Positions 57,362-64,000 of a DNA stretch of 64,000 bases are shown here, piece by piece. The position numbers and the translations under genes were made by a program. The notes beneath the pieces were generated by a model. That model was given only the letters and a program-made list of their open reading frames with translations. It did not search any database and had not been told where the DNA came from. The DNA is from Sialis fuliginosa. Its lineage: Eukaryota; Arthropoda; Insecta; Megaloptera; Sialidae. The stretch is from assembly GCA_961205875.1 (NCBI GenBank), contig OY540814.1, forward strand, positions 558,001 to 622,000, given 5' to 3'. Numbering within the stretch: the stretch's first letter is position 1; the number at the start of each line of letters is the position of its first letter.

Positions 57362-58385
57362 GTTATGTGGGGGACGAGATAAAATTCTGAATTTTTTTTT
57401 ACAAATGCTCTAAATAGTTATCTTTGAAAACCTTATAGATTCGTTTTGTTATTTTCATTTTTATAGCAACCAGAATTTTTTTTTAAATTTAAAAAAAATT
57501 GAAAACTTCCAAAACGATTATTTTTAAACATAATACAAAAATATGTTGGACACGAGATAGAATTCTGAATTTTTTTTTACAAATGCTCTAAATAGTTATC
57601 TTTGAAGGCCTTATAGATTCGTTTTGTTATTTTCATTTTTATAGCAACCAGAATTTTTTTTTTAAATTTAAAAAAATATGAAAACTTCCAAAACGGTTAT
57701 TTTTAAACATAATACAAAAATATGTTGGGCACGAGATAGAATTCTGAATTTTTTTTTACAAATGCTCTAAATAGTTATCTTTGAAGGCCTTAATGATTCG
57801 TTTTGTTATTTTCATTTTTATAGCAACCAGATTTTTTTTTTAGTTTAAAAAAATACGAAAATTTCAAAAACGGTTATTTTTTAAACAATACAAAAATATG
57901 TTGGGCACGAGATAGAATTCTGAATTTTTTTTTATAAATGCTCTAAATAGTTATCTTTGAAGGCCTTATAGATTCGTTTTGTTATTTTCATTTTTATAGC
58001 AACCAGAATTTTTTTTTAAATTTAAAAAAATACGAAAACTTCCAAAACGGTTATTTTTAAACATAATACAAAAATATGTTGGGCACGAGATAGAATTCTC
58101 AATTTTTTTTTACAAATGCTCTAAATAGTTATCTTTGAAGGCCTTATAGATTCGTTTTGTTATTTTCATTTTTATAGCAACCAGAATTTTTTTTTAAATT
58201 TAAAAAAATACGAAAACTTCCAAAACGGTTATTTTTAAACATAATACAAAAATATGTTGGGCACGAGATAGAATTCTGAATTTTTTTTACAAATGCTCTA
58301 AATAGTTATCTTTGAAGGCCTTATAGATTCGTTTTGTTATTTTCATTTTTATAGCAACTAGAATTTTTTTTTTAAATTAAAAAAC
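57362..58385 (+). repeat. ~178-bp tandem array, six units (left arm)
   Basis: ACGAGATA landmarks at 57374, 57552, 57731, 57907, 58085 and 58263 give spacings of 176-179 bp. The unit contains AATGCTCTAAATAGTTATCT, TTTATAGCAACCAGAATTTT and CTTCCAAAACGGTTATTTTT. Confidence 0.92.
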
Positions 58386-58489
58386 GTATCTGTTAAAAAC
58401 AACTAGATTTTATTTTTTGCCCCACATAATTTTTTTTTGTTTATTTTCGAAAATACATGATTTTAGAGTTCTTACACTTTTAAGGATTT

Positions 58490-58960
58490 TAAAAATGTCT
58501 GGTGACTAGAAAAATGAAAATAACAAGAAAAAGCCAATTGGCCTTTAAAGTTAATTACTTAAAGCAATTATAAAAAAAAATTCAAAATTCTATCTCGTGC
58601 CCAACATATTTTTGGTTTGTTTAAAAAATAGCCTTTTTTGAAGTTTTCGTATTTTTTTTAAATTTAAAAAAAAATTCTGGTTCCTATAAAAATGAAAATA
58701 ACAAAACGAATCTATAAGGCCTTCAAAGATAACTATTTAGAGCATTTGTAAAAAAAAATTCAAAATTCTATCTCGTGTCCAACATATTTTTGTATTATGT
58801 TTAAAAATAATCGTTTTGGAAGTTTTCAATTTTTTTTAAATTTAAAAAAAAATTCTGGTTGCTATAAAAATGAAAATAACAAAACGAATCTATAAGGCCT
58901 TCAAAGATAACTATTTAGAGCATTTGTAAAAAAAAATTCAGAATTTTATCTCGTCCCCCA
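58490..58960 (-). repeat. ~178-bp tandem array, about three units (right arm)
   Basis: TATCTCGT landmarks at about 58591, 58769 and 58947 (spacing 178 bp), the reverse complement of the left array (AGATAACTATTTAGAGCATT). The unit next to the centre is the most diverged. Confidence 0.9.
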
Positions 58961-59534
58961 CATAACTTTTTTTTGCTTCGAAAACAGCTGATTTTGGTGT
59001 TTTCGTGATTTTTGCGATATTTAACTACATTTTTTTAATAAAAGATGTGCATCAATCAAGCTGATTTTTTGTGGGTACTGAGTACTATAAATGAACATAA
59101 CTTACACATAATTATAGCTTTCTCAGTTTAACCTTAGAGCCACAATAAATTTCGAAAAATAGAAAAAATGACAATTTTATTAATAAATTTGAAAAGCCTC
59201 TATCTACAAAAAAAATAATTTAAACTTTAAATTGTGCTAGATCAATTGAAACTAGATTCTTTAGTCTTTCAAATGACATTAAGCTCGTTGTAATTGCTTT
59301 ATTAGAACGCATGCTATAGTGAGTTGAAAAAACGTTGAAAATCAACGAAATCTTCATATCTTAAGAGGGTAAAACGGTCACCACCCCCGAACTATGGCCA
59401 TTAAAATTTTTCTAAGTACAGTTTCTGCTATCTAATAAGTATATTAACAACTGATTAAACTTTCATCAAAATTAAAAATGGTGCAACTTCTATATTTTAA
59501 TAAATTTGATGATTATAAATGGAATGACTCTATA

Positions 59535-60149
59535 GCTTCCTCGTTACTACAGAGTCATTTAGACCTTAACGTGAATTACAGCGTTAAGGGAAGCAATATT
59601 TACAAAACTGGTAGAGAGTAGAGATGTTTACTTTTTGCACTTTTAAAATTGTATGTTCACTTCACGACGCAGTAATAAGGACTAAACTCATTCTCAATCT
59701 ACTTACAATTAGTTGTCTCTCTGCATGTATTACGTAATTTCCCTTTTTGAAAATATCTAATCAACAGAAACATTAAACTAAAGGGATTACGCAATACTAG
59801 TTACCATCGCTTACAAATTAGATTATTTGTGCGTATCGCTAATCGCTATAATACAGAAAAACAGCTGTAAGTGTGAAACATACAGCCCTTTTGACGAATG
59901 TTTAAAAATCATAAACTGTGTGCACATTTTCAATTTTACTTCAATCAGATAATTTTTAGAGAAATCCAATATGTCCGACTCCAGATGGCGAGACCCAGCT
60001 TCCAAATCTAATACATTCTACAACCATCGGGGAAATATACTTTCATATAAAAAATGCAGCAAAATCGAAAATAAATGTACTTTTGTAATACATAATCTTG
60101 CTTTTAGTCAGAGATTAAAAATACTTTTTATAGAATTTAAAATTTTGTA
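59535..60149. other. unassigned
   Basis: No element or supported gene. Confidence 0.4.
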
Positions 60150-60587
60150 AGGTACTGGCACCAATCTTGAACAATACCACAGTCTTGATATTTTTAATTT
60201 GATTACAATCGACCAATCAGTGACAAAATGGTGAACATTTAAACTAATTATTAGTATAATTTATTTATTAGTTATTATATTATCATAGCAACTGCTTTAC
60301 ATTCTTTCAAGTTTTACAATTCTTTATTTTATAAATCATAATCATTTTGTGTGCGTGTCCATTACTGGTTTTACTGTGTTCATTACTGGAGGAGAAACAT
60401 AAGCAAAATAAAAGGTTACAATTTAAAAAACAAACTATATTTGTTGACTTTGGTAATCAAATTGATTAAATAAAGAGTTAGTTGTTTTATTAGTAACATG
60501 AGTTCATAAGAATTACAAAATAAGCCCGTCAATTTAAAAAAACAGTAAACCTTGCACTTAAAGCGTCCAAGACTGGTGCCAGTACCT
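60150..60587 (+). mobile_element. AGGTACTGG-family MITE, complete copy
   Basis: TA-AGGTACTGGCACCAATCTTG ... CCAAGACTGGTGCCAGTACCT-TA. The interior has small deletions relative to the 4042 copy. Confidence 0.88.
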
Positions 60588-60589
60588 TA

Positions 60590-60952
60590 TATAAGAGTTT
60601 TATTTTTATTCACAAAACGAAATTAATACGTACATCGGCATTCATAAGATTGTTTTAAAATATAGTACAAAAACTGTTTTTGTGATCAACAAAGAACATT
60701 GCATAAAGAAAAATTACCAGTGACCGTAATTTGTAGATTGTTCAATATATTTTCCGTGTCACGCGACGACGAAAAAAAACCGTTTAAATCGAGGGTGCGT
60801 TGTACATTCTGACGATCTGATTGGCTGTCGGCGTACAGATTTGCAGTCGATATTTCACAAAAAAAGGAAGCAATGTCGTTAATACATACGTTATTGTATA
60901 CACACTATTGCACGTTGCAAATTTTTATATCTCAATCAGAGGTACAGTCGCC
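60590..60952. other. unassigned, moderate GC
   Basis: GTCACGCGACGACG and GATCTGATTGGCTGTCGGCG at about 60758-60830 include a CCAAT-type box. No gene is attached to it here. Confidence 0.35.
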
Positions 60953-60954
60953 TG

Positions 60955-61336
60955 CAGATCTCGTCTGGCACCCTAAAGGCTAGAATCGCTTACAACAAAT
61001 TCCAAATTTAAAGACAAACATCATCGGTTATCTTTTTCTATCAAGTTTAATATATTTAAATACTAAAGTTCGGAATATCAAATATTTATTGCCACGAAAT
61101 TTACGTATACAATTTTCAATAAATTACATAATAATTTAATTGCACAAATATATATGAGTACCTATTATAAACAAAGAGTAGTTCTTTATCTAGCAAATGA
61201 ATTTCAAAATATCTGTCTTTGTTTGATATATAGAGAAATGATTTAAATATTATAATTGCACAAATGAGAGGAGCCTACTAAGTTTGTGATAAACGAAAAT
61301 GAATACAAACTGCAAGACCATTAATGCAGGCGACTG
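60955..61336. mobile_element. TA-flanked MITE, CAGTCGCCTGCA ends (pogo/Tc1-like)
   Basis: 382 bp, CAGTCGCCTGCAGATCTCG ... TGCAGGCGACTG, with TA on both sides (60953-60954, 61337-61338). CAGTCG ends are shared with the 44716 element class, but the rest differs. Non-coding. Confidence 0.85.
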
Positions 61337-61338
61337 TA

Positions 61339-61548
61339 CCATAAAATGAGGAAGAAAACACACATTATAAAATATAAATACATTTAAAAGACAAGATAAA
61401 CATAGTTAGTTTTCGTTTTGTTTCAATATGAAGGAGATAAACACTCTTTTATACATATGTTATACAGTGTATTCCAAGTTGATTAAGCCATAGGGAATTT
61501 GACATTGGGTGAATTAGAAGTGTTGTGGTAGCCTTTGTAAAATATAAA
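61339..61548. other. repeat-end debris
   Basis: TATACAGTGTATTCCAAGTT at about 61461 matches the TATACAGTGTATTCCACGTT at about 29503, an end shared by two decayed repeats. Confidence 0.5.
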
Positions 61549-62106
61549 TAGTAGAGGGAAATTAGCATTTTTTTTTCTTTATATGTTCGAAGATTAGTTG
61601 AAAATGAAAAATTTGGAAAAATTGGCCATGTGCGTTTCGAGAAAATTGCATAATTGTGCATTTTTGATACATTTCGAGTGAATCGCTACACTGTTTTTGA
61701 AATATTTCCGGTTCTATAGGTCGTAGGAAAATAAAAAAATAATAATAAAATACTTATAAGTTAATAGACTATAGAACTGCATAGGTAATGTAACTTTTCA
61801 AACGCATCCTAACCTCAAAAATAAAAAAATTGTCGAAAAAATTTTTTTATCACTAATAATTCAATAATAAACGTAAAAACGAAAGGATTTTTACGAAAAA
61901 AAGAGGAAATATGTATTTTTATATTACAAATACGTGATAAAATTTTCAAAAATAAAATTTGATTTTTACACCAACAAACGGCCATTTTTGAAAAAAATAT
62001 AAAAACTCGCCATTTAATGAGAAAACGTCGTAAGATAAATTTTTTTTTAATTGTAGACTTTTTTATGTACTTTCTTAGGAACATGCCAAAATCTGTTAAA
62101 TAAATG
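61549..62106 (+). mobile_element. TAGTAGAGGG-family element, right end missing
   Basis: Matches 43191-43765 in order (TATGTTCGAAGATTAGTTGA, TTCTATAGGTCGTAGGAAAA, CGCCATTTAATGAGAAAACG) and stops after GCCAAAATCTGTTAAATAAA, before the right terminal repeat. Confidence 0.82.
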
Positions 62107-62189
62107 CAAACAAACAAATGCAACTAAATTCAAATTAGTTGTTCTACGAATGTGTATTTTGTTTTTGACATTAGGACATTAGATTATAA

Positions 62190-63590
62190 CCTGTGTGAAG
62201 TTAGCCCCCCTTTTGTTGAAATTCTAATTTTTGAAAGTTGTGCCAAATTGTGCTATACTTGTGCTACATTGTGCCAAAATATTTTCCCCCTAAAATAAAA
62301 ACAACACTGGAAAAACCCAAAAAACGATTTTTTTTAGTAGCCCCCCTTTTTTTGAAATTCAAATTTTTGAAAGTTGTGTAAAATTGTGCTAGTTGTTCTT
62401 AACATTGTGCCAAAACATCAATACTCTAATATAATTTTCCAGCCCCCCAGAACAAAAATACATTTTTCACCAGCCCCCCTTTTGCTGAATTTCAAAATTT
62501 TGAAAGTTGTGCTGAATTGTGCTATACTTGTGCTACATTGTGCTAAAATATTTCCATACTAAAATAAAAACTGCTCTAATAAAACCAAAAAAACGTTTTT
62601 TTTTTTAGTGTGAAGTTAGCCCCCCTTTTGTTGAATTTCAAAATTTTGAAAGTTGTGCTAAATTGTGCTAAACTTGTGCTACATTGTGCCAATATATTTC
62701 CACCCTAAAATAAAAACTGCTCTAATAAAACCAAAAAAACGTTTTTTTTTAGTGTGAAGTTAGCCCCCCTTTTGTTGAATTTCAAAATTTTGAAAGTTGT
62801 GCTGAATTGTGCTATATTTGTGCTACATTGTGCTAAAATATTTCCACTCTAAAATAAAAACTGCTCTAATAAAACCAAAAAAACGCTGTTTTTTTTAGTG
62901 TGAAGTTAGCCCCCCTTTTGTTGAATTTCAAAATTTTGAAAGTTGTGCTAAATTGTGCTAAACTTGTGCTACATTGTGCCAAAATATTTCCCCCCTAAAA
63001 TAAAAACTGCTCTAATAAAACTAATAAAACGTTTGGTTATTTTTGGTGCGAAGTTAGCCCCCGTTTTGTTGAATTTAAAAATTTTGAAAGTTGTGCTAAA
63101 TTGTAATATACTTGTGCTACATTGTGCCAAAATATTTCCCCCCTAAAATAAAAAATTCCCTAATAAAACTTTAAAAAACGTTTTTTTTGGTGGGAAGTTA
63201 GCTTCCTTTTTGTTGAATTTCAAAATTTTGAAATATGTGCTAAATTGTGCTATACTTGTGCTACATTGTGTCAAAATAATTACCCCCTAAATTAAAAACT
63301 GCTCTAATAAAACTAAAAAAACGGTGTTTTTTTGGTGTGAAGCTAGCCCCCCTTTTGTTGAATTTCAAAATTTTGAAAAGTGTGCTGAATTGTGCTAAGC
63401 TTGTGCTACATTGTGCCAAAATATTTCCACCCTCAAATACAAATTGCAATAATAAAACTAAAAAAACGTTTTTTTTTATTGTTTTTTTGTGTTTTTATTA
63501 TGTTTAATTTAAGAATTTTGAAAGTTGTGCTCAATTGTGCTATTTGTTGCTTACGTTGTTCCAAAATATTTCACCCATAAAATAAAATAA
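62190..63590 (+). repeat. ~145-bp tandem array, about ten units
   Basis: AGCCCCCCTTTT landmarks at about 62202, 62337, 62472, 62618, 62761, 62907, 63055, 63200 (degenerate) and 63345 give spacings of 135-148 bp. Each unit contains GAAAGTTGTGCTAAATTGTG, ACTTGTGCTACATTGTGCC and CCCTAAAATAAAAACTGC. The last unit is diverged. Open frames along the array are periodic by-products of the unit. Confidence 0.92.
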
Positions 63591-63930
63591 AAATTATTTA
63601 CTTCAATATCTGATAAAGATTATATTGATATAAACATTAAAAGAATAAATAAAGAAAAAGAAAATTTATAGACCATAGTTATTTATTATACATGTATATA
63701 CACATTACAGGTAACGGTAAACATATAATTAATAATAAAAGGATATTGTATAGGCTCTCTTGCAACGCAAGATATTTACGCCACTGATAAACCAATTTAA
63801 AATTTTTTTGAAAAGTTAAATAGTGATTGTAGCTTTTAAATTCAAACAATTAAATTTCGTGTAGTGGCGTCAGACTGGCGCCGAATCGACATCACCAACA
63901 ATATCTATAAACACAGTTTGGATACGAATT
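63591..63930. other. spacer between inverted array ends
   Basis: 340-bp unique sequence. ATTTACGCCACTGATAAACC at about 63774 and GTGTAGTGGCGTCAGACTGG at about 63861 are inverted hAT-type end motifs, suggesting a decayed insertion in the spacer. Confidence 0.5.
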
Positions 63931-64000
63931 TTTATTTTATTTTATGGGTGAAATATTTTGGAACAACGTAAGCAACAACTAGCACAATTGAGCACAACTT
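63931..64000 (-). repeat. inverted start of the tandem array, cut by window end
   Basis: TTTATGGGTGAAATATTTTG, GAACAACGTAAGCAACAAC and TAGCACAATTGAGCACAACTT are the reverse complement of 63522-63586. The array therefore resumes in the opposite orientation beyond the window. Confidence 0.88.

Larger units (their letters stand above)
56807..59530. mobile_element. 2.72-kb foldback, GGGTCATTCCATATAA ends, with arrays in both arms
   Basis: Long inverted repeat starting GGGTCATTCCATATAAAATC and ending AATGGAATGACTC. TATA flanks both ends (56803-56806, 59531-59534). The outer arms (56807-57361 and 58960-59530) are highly similar: GATCTAGCACAATTTAAAGT against ACTTTAAATTGTGCTAGATC, and CTTCATATCTTAAGAGGGTA. 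The inner parts are tandem arrays of a 176-179 bp unit, six units on the left and three on the right, in opposite orientation around a ~110-bp centre. It shares terminal sequence and duplication length with the 54032-55711 element. No coding frame. Confidence 0.88.

Noticed and set aside
62955..63580. KIFPP-type periodic peptides
   Set aside because: By-products of the 145-bp unit; strand and frame vary between units.
62190..63590. Tandem array as a CRISPR array or repeat protein gene
   Set aside because: The units are continuous, with no conserved repeat/unique spacer alternation, in a eukaryotic setting. Frames change between units by indels, so no repeat protein is encoded.

Overview
The window is AT-rich arthropod (almost certainly insect) nuclear DNA. 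It is intergenic or deep intronic sequence built almost entirely of layered transposable-element remnants. Evidence for an insect is an internally deleted mariner of the widespread SETMAR-like type, a pogo-type helix-turn-helix remnant, piggyBac-like TTAA insertions, several hAT miniature elements with exact 8-bp target duplications, and interspersed repeats that end in (GACG)n/(GACA)n tracts, as is common in Lepidoptera and other insects. The order cannot be fixed from this sequence alone.

Real host coding sequence is scarce. The only convincing exon is a GC-rich, Pro/His-rich minus-strand frame at 180-434, with a possible downstream exon at 1-37. A short plus-strand candidate terminal exon lies at 48152-48252. 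GC-rich islands at about 28.33-28.60 kb and 37.30-37.56 kb are promoter-like. No rRNA, convincing tRNA, CRISPR array or intact long ORF was found.

Layout. 0-0.7 kb: exon and a 136-bp tandem duplication touching its 5' end. 1.2-8.4 kb: interspersed repeats, a TA-flanked MITE, a Penelope-like 124-bp insert with 15-bp duplication, and a Harbinger-like MITE. 8.4-10.55 kb: a 2133-bp near-perfect palindrome with Transib/RSS-like CACAGTG ends and 5-bp CGTCG duplications. 10.6-17 kb: two more Harbinger-like MITEs, three foldback elements, and a piggyBac-like element carrying a nested hAT and a nested foldback. 17-36 kb: MITEs, the mariner, GACA-ended repeats, a second piggyBac-like element, five hAT-type elements and another foldback. 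36-54 kb: a TA element, the fourth Harbinger-like MITE, a three-level nest (pogo-like containing hAT containing foldback), a hAT containing a Tc1-like insert, and a pogo-like element with a broken N-terminal HTH. 54-64 kb: two giant foldbacks sharing GGGTCAWTCCATAT ends and 4-bp duplications, one with tandem arrays in its arms, then a ~145-bp tandem array that starts to repeat in inverted orientation at the window end.

The genes do not form a pathway. The unifying biology is transposition by cut-and-paste families, most represented only by non-autonomous copies mobilised in trans, plus an unusual density of long inverted repeats. If transcribed as part of an intron, these would fold into dsRNA hairpins hundreds to about 1000 bp long.
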